Shown here piece by piece: positions 1 to 8,800 of a stretch of DNA of 34,628 bases (position 1 is its first letter; each line of letters begins with the position of its first letter). Where the stretch lies: assembly GCA_012512505.1 (NCBI GenBank), contig JAAZEB010000214.1, positions 1 to 34,628 on the forward strand, read 5' to 3'. The notes below the pieces were generated by a model. The model did not search any database. It was not told the DNA's origin and worked only from the letters and a program-made list of their open reading frames with translations. The translations under genes were made by a program, and so were the position numbers. Origin of the DNA: Armatimonadota bacterium. GTDB lineage: Bacteria; Armatimonadota; JAAZEB01.

Positions 1-17
1 CGTCCGGGGAGAGGGTG

Positions 18-2789
18 ATGAGTGAGGATTCGCGCGCGAAGTTGATCGTGATTGACGGGAACAGCCTGCTCTACCGGGCGTTCTACGCGCTGCCCAACCT
101 CACCACTTCCGATGGGCGGCACACCAACGCCGTCTACGGCTTCAGCATGATGCTGCTGCGCCTGCTGGAGGAGGAGCGGCCCGACTACTGCGCCGTCGCC
201 TTCGATGCCCCCGGCCCCACCTTCCGCCACGAGGCCTACGCCCAGTACAAGGCAACGCGGATCAAAACGCCGGACGAGCTGCGTCCGCAGGGGCCGATGG
301 CCCGCAGCGTCTGCCGGGCGCTCGGCCTGCCGTTGCTCGAAGTGCCGGGTGTCGAGGCCGATGACGTGGTGGGCACCGTGGCCCGGCGCGCCGAGGAAGC
401 GGGTCTCGATGTGCTGGTCGTGACTGGCGACCTGGACGCCCTCCAGTTGGTCAGCGATCACGTCCACGTCCTGACGACGCGGCGCGGCATCACCGAAACC
501 GTGCGTTACGACCGCGCGGCGGTCAAGGAGCGCTATGGCCTGGAGCCGTGGCAGATCCCGCACCTGAAGGCGCTGGTGGGCGATACGTCCGACAACATCC
601 CCGGGGTGCGAGGAATCGGCGAGAAGACCGCCATCAAGCTGCTGCAGACTTACGGCACGGTGGAGGAGCTGCTGGCCCACCGCGACGACCTGCCGGAGGC
701 GCGCGTGCGCCGCGCGCTGGAGGCCGCGGGGATGCAGCCGCTCGACTCGCGCGATCTGGCCACCATTCGCACCGATGTGGCGGTGGGCGGCGACGTGCAG
801 TCGTGGCGGTGTCGCGAGCCGGATCGCCAGGCGGTGCGCGAGGTGTTCGACGCGCTGGAGTTCCGCAGCTTGCGGCGCAAGTTTGAAGAGGAGGGGGAGG
901 GGGCTTCCGGGACCACCGAGGCGCGGCTCCTGGCCGCGGACGCCGACCTGGATCAACTGATCGCGCAGGCGCGGGCCCACCGCAGCCTGGCACTGGCCTT
1001 GCCCCCCGGGGAAGCCAAGGGTGCCGGCGGGCGTGCCCGCGCGTCACAACCGCCGGCGGACGCCACGGAGGCCGAGCCGGCCGCTGCCACCGAGACCGGG
1101 AGCCTGGCTCGCCCGCTGCCCCGGCTGCAGCGCCTTGGGCTGTGTACCAAAGAGGGCCCCTACGTGTGGGATCCCGCTCAGGGTTCCGTGCCGCTGGAGC
1201 GGCTGCGCCCGCTGCTGGAGGACCCGCGGGTGCCCAAGTGCGCCCACAACCTGAAGGAGGTGATCCTCGCCTGTCACCGGGCCGGCGTGTGCCTGGAGGC
1301 GGGTGAGTTCGACCCGATGGTGGCCGACTACCTGCTGAACCCGGCGCGCAGCTCGCACGCGCTGGCCGACATCACGCTGGACCACCTGGGTGAGGAGCTG
1401 CCGGCCGATGGCTCGAACGCCGCGCTGGCGGCGCACGCTGCGGCCTCCTACGCCCTGTGGGGCGTGCTGCAGGAACGCCTGCGCGAGGAGCAGCTCGATG
1501 GCCTGAACCGGGAGCTGGAGGTGCCGCTCAGCGGCGTGCTGGCGCGCATCGAGGCGCACGGAATGGCGGTGGACGTGGCGCATCTGCGCCGCGTTTCCGC
1601 CTGGCTGCAAGGCCAGATCGCCACCCTGGAGGCTGAGATCTACCAGCTCGCCGGCATGGAGTTCAACATCGGCTCCACCCGGCAGCTTCAGCAGGTGCTC
1701 TTTGAAAAGCTCGGCCTCCCCGCCGAAAAGAAGACCAAGACCGGCTACTCCACCGGCGTCGAGGTGTTGGAGAGCCTGGCGCGCGTTCACCCCATCGCCG
1801 GCAAGATTCTCGCTTACCGCGAGCTAACCAAGCTGAAGTCCACCTACGCCGACAGCCTGCCGCGCCTGGTGGATCCGGAGACGGGTCGGGTTCACACTTC
1901 GCTGAACCAGGCGGTGGCCGCCACTGGCCGGCTCTCCTCCAGCGACCCAAACCTGCAGAACATCCCGATCCGCACCGAGGCCGGCCGGGAGATCCGGCGG
2001 GCGTTCGTTGCCCCGCCCGGCAGCGTGCTGCTGTCGGCCGATTACTCGCAGATTGAGCTGCGGGTGCTGGCCCACGTCAGCGGCGACGCGGAGTTGATCC
2101 GTGCCTTCACCGCCGAGGAAGACATCCACGCCACCACCGCCGCCGCGCTGTTCGGGGTGCCCGAAGCTCAGGTGACTTCAGACATGCGCCGCCGCGCCAA
2201 GACGATCAACTTTGCCGTCATCTACGGCATGAGCGACTTTGGGCTGGCGCGCGACCTGGGAGTGGCGGTGAGCGTGGCCCGCGAGTGGATTGAGGGCTAC
2301 TTCGCGCGCTACCCGGGGGTGCTGCGCTTCAAGGAGGAAGTGATCGAACAGGCGCGGCGCGACGGTTACGTGACCACCCTCCTCGGGCGTCGCCGCTACC
2401 TGCCGGAGATCAACTCGCGCAACCGCAACTTCCGCGAGTTCGCCGAGCGCGCCGCGGTGAACACACCGATCCAGGGCACCGCCGCCGACATCATCAAGCG
2501 CGCCATGGTGGCCGTAGACCGGATGCTGCGCGAGGAGGGGTGCGCCGGGCGGATGATCCTTCAGGTTCACGACGAGCTGCTGTTTGAGGTGCCGGAGGCA
2601 GAGCTGGCAACGCTGGAACCCCGGGTGCGCGCGCTGATGGAAGGCACCTTCCCGCTGCGCGTGCCGCTGAAGGTGGAGGTACAGGCCGGCCCCAACTGGG
2701 CTGACCTGCAGCCGGTGGGCGCGCCGGCAAGCAGCCCCCCCGGCGGCAGCCTGGCGGACGCCTGGGGCCAGCAAGTGCTGGAGTTCTGA
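18..2789 (+). CDS. polA: DNA polymerase I (5'-3' exonuclease, degenerate 3'-5' exonuclease and polymerase domains)
   Basis: Translated motifs: VIDGNSLLYRAFYALP...GVEADDVVGT...GDTSDNIPGVRGIGEKTA (5' nuclease), TGRLSSSDPNLQNIPIRTEAGREIRRAFVAP, DYSQIELRVLAHVSGD, RRRAKTINFAVIYGMSDFGLA and QVHDELLFEVP (family A polymerase). ATG at 18 (alternative GTG at 15) follows a purine-rich RBS. Confidence 0.97.
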   Translation: MSEDSRAKLIVIDGNSLLYRAFYALPNLTTSDGRHTNAVYGFSMMLLRLLEEERPDYCAVAFDAPGPTFRHEAYAQYKATRIKTPDELRPQGPMARSVCRALGLPLLEVPGVEADDVVGTVARRAEEAGLDVLVVTGDLDALQLVSDHVHVLTTRRGITETVRYDRAAVKERYGLEPWQIPHLKALVGDTSDNIPGVRGIGEKTAIKLLQTYGTVEELLAHRDDLPEARVRRALEAAGMQPLDSRDLATIRTDVAVGGDVQSWRCREPDRQAVREVFDALEFRSLRRKFEEEGEGASGTTEARLLAADADLDQLIAQARAHRSLALALPPGEAKGAGGRARASQPPADATEAEPAAATETGSLARPLPRLQRLGLCTKEGPYVWDPAQGSVPLERLRPLLEDPRVPKCAHNLKEVILACHRAGVCLEAGEFDPMVADYLLNPARSSHALADITLDHLGEELPADGSNAALAAHAAASYALWGVLQERLREEQLDGLNRELEVPLSGVLARIEAHGMAVDVAHLRRVSAWLQGQIATLEAEIYQLAGMEFNIGSTRQLQQVLFEKLGLPAEKKTKTGYSTGVEVLESLARVHPIAGKILAYRELTKLKSTYADSLPRLVDPETGRVHTSLNQAVAATGRLSSSDPNLQNIPIRTEAGREIRRAFVAPPGSVLLSADYSQIELRVLAHVSGDAELIRAFTAEEDIHATTAAALFGVPEAQVTSDMRRRAKTINFAVIYGMSDFGLARDLGVAVSVAREWIEGYFARYPGVLRFKEEVIEQARRDGYVTTLLGRRRYLPEINSRNRNFREFAERAAVNTPIQGTAADIIKRAMVAVDRMLREEGCAGRMILQVHDELLFEVPEAELATLEPRVRALMEGTFPLRVPLKVEVQAGPNWADLQPVGAPASSPPGGSLADAWGQQVLEF

Positions 2790-2960
2790 GCGGCTGGCGG
2801 TGGTCCTGCGGACGCAGATCGAGCCGCGGAGTGGAAGTTACTTCGCGAATCCGTAAATCGGGGAAGGAGTTGCTCGCCTGCCAGCGAATATAATCTAGTA
2901 TTGGCTGTCACAGGGGGATAGGCGCCGGCGTTGGGTCGGCGCGTATTCAGCGATCGGACG

Positions 2961-3206
2961 CCGGGCGGGGTGATGCCCGGCGGCAGCGGCCCGGACCGCT
3001 GCCCCGTTGCCCCCGGCGCGCGCGCGCATCAGGCGCCCGCGCCTCGTGGGGCGGCGAGGGACTCCTGACAAGGCCGGGGAATGCCCCGGCAGGGTTGGGT
3101 GGCGCAGGCCACCCGAGGGCCGGAACCCACCGCACACAACCCCGGGGAATCGATGCACCCCGAGCGGTGGCCGCCAGCAGCGCGGTGCACCGAGCGGTGA
3201 TTCCCC
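2961..3206 (+). promoter_or_regulatory. Structured 5' leader of rpsA (chain of perfect hairpins ending next to the RBS)
   Basis: Perfect inverted repeats: GCCGGGC/GCCCGGC 2961-2982; GGCAGCGG/CCGCTGCC 2983-3004; GCCGGGG/CCCCGGC 3073-3090; GGGTGGC/GCCACCC 3097-3114; long-range GGGGAATC 3144-3151 with GATTCCCC 3199-3206. Confidence 0.5.
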
Positions 3207-3229
3207 ACCGAGAGGAGAGTGGTTTGACA

Positions 3230-4660
3230 ATGTTGGACGAGCGGGACGAGGCACAGGAGAGCGTGGCGGCCCCGGAGCCGCAAGAGGAAGCAACGCCGCA
3301 GGCCGCAGCCGACCCCGGGCCGGCGGTTGCCCTGGAGACCGGGCCGCAGCAGGCTGCGGACGACTTCACGCGCGCCTTTCGCCCCCTGACTGAGGGTGAC
3401 ATTATCAAGGGCACGGTGGTTCACATCGACCGGGAGGGCGTGCTGGTCGATGTCGGCACCAAGTCCGACGGGCTCATTCCGCCGGTGGAGCTTTCCCGCG
3501 AAGGCGCCGCGGCAGAGGATGTGGTCTCCATCGGAGACCAGATCGATGTCTATGTCCTGGACGCCGAGGACCAGGAAGGCAACCTGATCCTCTCCAAGAA
3601 GCGGGCCGACTACGAGAAGGCCTGGTACCGCATCGAGGAGGGGTTCGAGACCGGGAAGATGATCAACGCCATGGTCACTGACCGGGTCAAGGGGGGCCTG
3701 GTGGTGGATCTCGGGGTGCGCGGCTTCGTGCCGGCGTCGCACGTCGGCAGCGGCAAAGTGCGTAACCTCGAGAAGTACATCGGCCAGTCGCTGCCGCTGA
3801 AGATCATCGAGATCGACCGCGACCGCAAGCGTGTGGTGCTGTCGCACCGCCTGGCTGTGGAAGAAGAGCGCAAGCAGCAGCGCGAGCAGCTCTTCGAGTC
3901 GCTGGCCGAAGGCCAGATCCGCGAAGGGATCGTCCGCCGGGTGACCGACTACGGCGCCTTCGTCGATATCGGCGGCGTCGATGGCCTGCTGCACGTCAGT
4001 GAGATGTCGTGGACCCGCATCAACCACCCCAACGAGGTGGTCAAGGTCGGCGACAAGATCCACGTGGTCGTCCTGAAGGTGAACCCGGCCGAGGGGAAGA
4101 TCTCGCTGGGCCTGCGCCAGATCCTGCCGGATCCGTGGTCCGAGGTGGACAAGCGGTACCATGTGGGCGACATCGCGACGGGCCGGGTGACGCGGTTGGT
4201 GCCGTTTGGGGCGTTCGTACAGTTGGACAATGGCATTGAGGGGATCATCCCCAACGCCGAGTTGGCCCACCGCCGCGTCAACAAGCCCGAAGAGGTGCTC
4301 TCCACCGGCGACGAGGTCACCGTCAAGGTGATCAACGTCCGCCCCGAGGAGCGGCGCATCAGCCTCAGCCTGCGCCAGATGCAGGTGGAAGAGGAACGCC
4401 GCGAGTACCGCGAGTTCCAGCGCGGACGGGGCTCCTCGCCGGCCGACCGCACTACCATCGGCGACGTGGTGGGCGACCTGGCTGCCAAGATGCGCCGCAC
4501 CCGGCGCGAGCGCCGCGAGCGCGAGCGCGTCGACATGGAAGATCTCGAGGCTTACGATGATCTCGACGATCTCGATGCCGACGAGGATCTCCTGGCGGAT
4601 GAGGCCAGTGGGGACGAGACCGCCCTCGACGAGAGCCAGGATCAGCCAGAGGAGGCATGA
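3230..4660 (+). CDS. rpsA: 30S ribosomal protein S1 (four S1 domains, acidic C-terminal tail)
   Basis: Four S1 repeats (GDIIKGTVVHIDREGVLVDVGTKSDGLIP; GGLVVDLGVRGFVPASHV; GIVRRVTDYGAFVDIGGVDGLLHVSEMSW; GRVTRLVPFGAFVQLDNGIEGIIP). ATG at 3230 is preceded by GAGAGGAGAG. Confidence 0.95.
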   Translation: MLDERDEAQESVAAPEPQEEATPQAAADPGPAVALETGPQQAADDFTRAFRPLTEGDIIKGTVVHIDREGVLVDVGTKSDGLIPPVELSREGAAAEDVVSIGDQIDVYVLDAEDQEGNLILSKKRADYEKAWYRIEEGFETGKMINAMVTDRVKGGLVVDLGVRGFVPASHVGSGKVRNLEKYIGQSLPLKIIEIDRDRKRVVLSHRLAVEEERKQQREQLFESLAEGQIREGIVRRVTDYGAFVDIGGVDGLLHVSEMSWTRINHPNEVVKVGDKIHVVVLKVNPAEGKISLGLRQILPDPWSEVDKRYHVGDIATGRVTRLVPFGAFVQLDNGIEGIIPNAELAHRRVNKPEEVLSTGDEVTVKVINVRPEERRISLSLRQMQVEEERREYREFQRGRGSSPADRTTIGDVVGDLAAKMRRTRRERRERERVDMEDLEAYDDLDDLDADEDLLADEASGDETALDESQDQPEEA

Positions 4661-4677
4661 TGCAGCACACGGAGCGC

Positions 4678-4857
4678 GCAGGCTGCCGCTGATCAAGGGC
4701 CGCTGAGGCCCTCCCGACCCGGGCATCGGCAGCCTGCCGCTTCCCTCTGTGCTTCGTTTGCCAGCGCACCGCACATCGGCCGCTCGCGGTCCTTCGGGGG
4801 CACCGCTGCCCCGGGGGCCCTCGAGCGGCAAGGTGCGCTCCCGGCCCCGGGGCCGGG
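4678..4857 (+). promoter_or_regulatory. Structured rpsA-coaE intercistronic region
   Basis: 11-bp arms GCAGGCTGCCG 4678-4688 / CGGCAGCCTGC 4727-4737 with nested AGGGCC/GGCCCT; AGCGCACC..GCCGCTCG 4763-4786 pairing with CGAGCGGC..GGTGCGCT 4822-4839; perfect palindrome CCCGGCCCCGGGGCCGGG 4840-4857. Confidence 0.45.
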
Positions 4858-4873
4858 CAAGGGTGGGGCAGTG

Positions 4874-5473
4874 ATGCGCGTCGTGGGCATTACCGGCGGG
4901 ATCGCAACCGGGAAAAGCACCGTTGCCGCCATGTTCGCTGAACGAGGCGCCGCCCGGATCGATTCCGACGAGCTGGCGCGCGCCGCCGTCGAACCATGCC
5001 AGCCGGCATACCACGCCGTCGTGGCCCGCTTTGGCCCCTCCTACGTGCGCCCCGATGGCTCCCTCGATCGCCGCGCCCTGGGCGACCTCGTCTTCCGCGA
5101 CGATGCCGCTCGCGCCGACCTGGAAGCGATCATCCATCCGCAAGTCACGCGCGCCATCCAGCAGCGCCTCGCTGCTCTCCGTCAGCTTCCCTGCCCACCG
5201 CCACTGGTCGTCGTCGAGATCCCCTTGCTTTTTGAGGTAGGGCTTGAGTATTTGGTGGACAAGACGATCGCCGTCTCCTCGGAACAACGCACCCAACTGC
5301 AGCGTCTAACAACCAGGACGGGACTGCCGCCCGACGAAGCTATGCTCCGCATCGCCGCGCAGATGCCTCGGGCAGAGAAGGAGCGTCGTGCCGATTTCGT
5401 GATCGACACCGACCAGCCCCTGGAGGCGGTGAGGCAAGAGGTAGACCGGGTCTGGCGCAGCCTGGTGGCGTAG
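4874..5473 (+). CDS. coaE: Dephospho-CoA kinase
   Basis: MRVVGITGGIATGKSTVAAMFAERGAARIDSDELAR (P-loop), DGSLDRRALGDLVFRDDAARADLEAIIHPQV, PLLFEVGLEYLVD; typical CoaE length of ~200 aa. Confidence 0.95.
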   Translation: MRVVGITGGIATGKSTVAAMFAERGAARIDSDELARAAVEPCQPAYHAVVARFGPSYVRPDGSLDRRALGDLVFRDDAARADLEAIIHPQVTRAIQQRLAALRQLPCPPPLVVVEIPLLFEVGLEYLVDKTIAVSSEQRTQLQRLTTRTGLPPDEAMLRIAAQMPRAEKERRADFVIDTDQPLEAVRQEVDRVWRSLVA

Positions 5474-5682
5474 GCGCTCTCGCCAGGGGAATAGCGAAGG
5501 ACCCCCGTTCCGGCCAACGGTTCGGTAACCACCGCCGGGAGCACGCCCAAAGCAGCGTGGCAGAGCGTGGGGCTCAACGCCTCGAGTGGACCGCCGCCGC
5601 ATGTCTGGACACCACAGTGCCGCTGAATCTGCCCGGGCAATCGCCAGGGGCCGCCGAGCGCAGAGCAAGCAACCGCTCGCAG

Positions 5683-5711
5683 TTGCAATCGCTCGGGCAT
5701 TGTGCTATAAT
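5683..5711 (+). promoter_or_regulatory. Sigma70-type promoter for the large surface-protein gene cluster
   Basis: TTGCAA (5683-5688), 17-bp spacer, TATAAT (5706-5711) with extended -10 TGCTATAAT; located ~130 bp upstream of the first surface-protein gene. Confidence 0.75.
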
Positions 5712-5837
5712 CGGTGTGGGCCCTTTGACAGCCCCACCGGCGCGTCCACGACCGCCAACCGATCCTTCGCGTCCTTCCGAGAGCATCGCCACAACCGCCA
5801 ACGGGTGGCCGAGGCCGAGTAGGAGGGTGTCCCTACG

Positions 5838-8800
5838 TTGAAACGCAAATCTGCTGGGCGAATCAAGCTGTTGCCGGTACTCTTCGGTGTCCTCTCTCTC
5901 GTGGCGTTCGGTGGGGCCTTCGCGGGTGTCTCCGTACGCTTCGGTCGGTCCCAGGCCCCCGCACGCCTCGCCGCTCCCGGCGATACCACGCCTGCGGTGC
6001 CCCCCGGTCAGCGGCCCTCCATCCGCAAGCGGACGATGCCGCTGACTTCCTTCGAGCGCCCGATGCTCGACCTGCGGAACCCGGTGCCCGACAGCACTCC
6101 TACCCGCGGCCGCGCCATCGCCGTCCAGAACGTGAACCTCACCGCCGCCCCCAGCGACGAAATCGACCCGATCTGGTCGCTGGACGGCACCAAGATCTAC
6201 TTCGCCTCCAACGGCGAGGACACCGATAACGACGGTCGCATCGACCGCGTCCGCCCTGACGGCACCTATCACATCTGGGTGATGAACCCCGATGGCTCCG
6301 GTCAGCGCCAGCTTACCTTCGACCCCGGCAACCAGGTGGAGCCGGCCCTCTCCCCCAATGGCCTGCGCCTGGCCTACGCCTCCAACGAAGCTGGCGACTA
6401 CGACATTTACCTGATGACCCTCCCCTCCGGCCCCAAGAAGCGGTTGGCGCTCGGCGGCAGCGATGAGCGGCAGCCTACCTGGTCGGCCGGCGGCGACAAG
6501 GTCGCTTTTGCCTCCGACTACCAGACCGGCATTCCGAAGATCTGGAGCATGAACGCCGACGGCACCCTGCCCCAGATGCTCAGCAGCGCCGGCCCGAACG
6601 AGGACAGCCACCCCCGTTGGTCGCCCGACGGCAAGCGGATCCTCTTCCAGTCCAACGGTGTCGACAGCGACCAGGATGGTCGGATCGACGGCGCCTCGCC
6701 CGATGTCAACATCTGGACGATGTCCTACTTCGGCTCTGAGCAGACCCAGATCACCGGGCTGCAGCTCACGGCCGGCTACATCACCGACAAAGACCCGCGC
6801 TGGAGCCAGGACGGCAGCCTGATCCTGTTTGCCTCCGACCGCGCTGATACCGATAACGACGGCATCTTCGACGCCACCGCCGACTTCAACATCTACTACC
6901 TCTCCAACGGCGACCGGGAGACGGCCACCTCGAGCCCGGCGGTGCGGCTCACCCAGCGCTCGGCGACGGAGTTCAACCCGCTCACCGAGAACGAGGAGAT
7001 GCCCACCCTCTTCCCCCACAACTACCTCTACAACCCCAAGATCGCCTTCGTCTCCGACCAAACGGGTGATCACGACATCTGGATCACCTCCATTGACGAT
7101 ATTACCGACCCGCGCCTGGAAGAGCTGCCCACGGTCACCCCGCGGCAGACGATCCCTGGCGAGACGGTGACGATCACCGCTCGCGTCAGCGACCAGGAGA
7201 GCGGCGTTCAGGCGGTCTACGCCCAGATTCGCGACCCAGATGACCGCGTCACCGATGCGCTCGGCCAGGACCACAAGGTCTACTTCGTGCAGCCCGACAA
7301 CACCAACCCGGCTCTAGATGCTGCATCCTGGTACGTCTGGAGCGAGGTGGACTGCCACCAGGTGGACGCGCAGACCTACGCCTACCGCATCCCCCGCTAC
7401 CGGCCGGGCGCGGACACGCTGCTGGGGCAGCCGCCCGACCCGGGCTGGCTGCGGCTTTACGACGATGGGCAGCATGGTGACGGCGCCGCCGGCGACGGCG
7501 TCTACGGCAACACCTGGCGCACTCCCACCAATGCGCCCAGCGACTTCTACCTGGACATCATCGCCTACGACAACGCGGGCAACTGGAAGATGTACGACGG
7601 CGTTTGGGGCTTCACCACCCAGCAGTTCACCGCCACCCGCGGCGTGCTGCTGGTGATGGACTACGCCCACGGCCAGAAGTTCATGTATGGTGAGCGCGGC
7701 AACTTCCAGTACGAGATGCGCTACTTCCCCACCTGGTTCCCGGTGGAGAGCCACTACACCCGGAACCCAACGGGGATGAGCCCGTTTGATGCCGACCCGG
7801 CTGTCTACGCCAACAACATCGTCAACCTCTCTCAGTTGGGCGGTGTCCCGCCCCCGGCATACGCCCTCTCCAGCTACGCGGTGGATACCTTCCGCCAGGG
7901 CCTGGAGACGGAGAACTACGACCTGTGGCGCGTGATCTGCCGCGGCCGGATCAACCCGGACGTGCTGGCGGCCTACATGCCGCGCCAGGTTCCCCAGCCG
8001 GACTTCCAGGACCCCTATGGCGCCGAGCGGCTGCAGCTCGTGGCCGAGCGCTGCGTCTTCTGGGTGAGCCCTTACTCCGGCAACCTCTGGGTGGGTGATG
8101 GCACCATCGTGGATGCCGATACCCAGGTGAAGCTGGTCGACTTCCTCAATAAGGGCGGCCGCCTGGTCGTCACCGGGCAGGACGTGGCCTGGGCTCTGAC
8201 GCGCGGTGGTACCGCCTCGTCGCCGTTGCTCGAACGCATGGGCGTGCAGTACTCCGACGACGCCCCGGCCTGGACGGTGCCTGGCTTCAGCATGGCGGAC
8301 GACCGCCTCTTCATGAACGCCAGCGGGGGCGCGCCTACTTCCCACCCGGGGTTCGGCTACTGGGGTGAACCGGGCGAGCCGGCCGAGCTGCATATGCCGG
8401 TCTGGTCGTTCCCGATCTTCGCCGGCTCACTGCTGGCGGGGATCGATCTGTCCTCCACCTCCGCGCGCGAGCAGGCCAACCATACCGATACCGACGCCGC
8501 CGGCAACCAGTACTGGATCGACGCCGTGACGCCGATCGCCCCGGCGGAGACCGCCTATACCTATAATCCCAACGCCGGCGTGGTCAGCAGCGACGGGGTA
8601 GCCGCGGTGCGCCGGGTCGATAACGAGACGCAGGCCCGGAGCCTCTTCTTTGCCTTCGGCCTTGAGGGCGTCAACCGCGAGTACTTCGACGACAACAACC
8701 TGGGCGACCACTGCCACAACGTTCGCAACCACTTGGTGCACAACGCCATCTGCTGGCTGCGCACCGGCACTATCTACGGCAAGGTGATCTTTACCGCCGG

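Noticed and set aside
2870-2894. TATAAT at 2889-2894 as an rpsA promoter
   Set aside because: A good -10 box, but TTGCTC is only 13 bp upstream and nothing like a -35 lies at 16-18 bp; left as a possibility rather than called.
3091-3135. T-box-like AGGGTTGGGTGGC text in the rpsA leader
   Set aside because: Lacks the T-box core (AGGGTGGTACCGCG-type) and a stem I specifier loop, and the downstream gene is not an aminoacylation or amino-acid gene.
3029-5296. 755-aa minus-strand ORF opposite rpsA/coaE
   Set aside because: Mirror ORF from high-GC third positions; low-complexity His/Asp/Ala-rich translation with no family motif, while the plus strand encodes clear rpsA and coaE.
5718-5837. Possible riboswitch in the ~120-nt leader of gene A
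   Set aside because: Some GEMM-like words near 5790-5815, but the conserved core and stems could not be assembled; insufficient support without cmscan.
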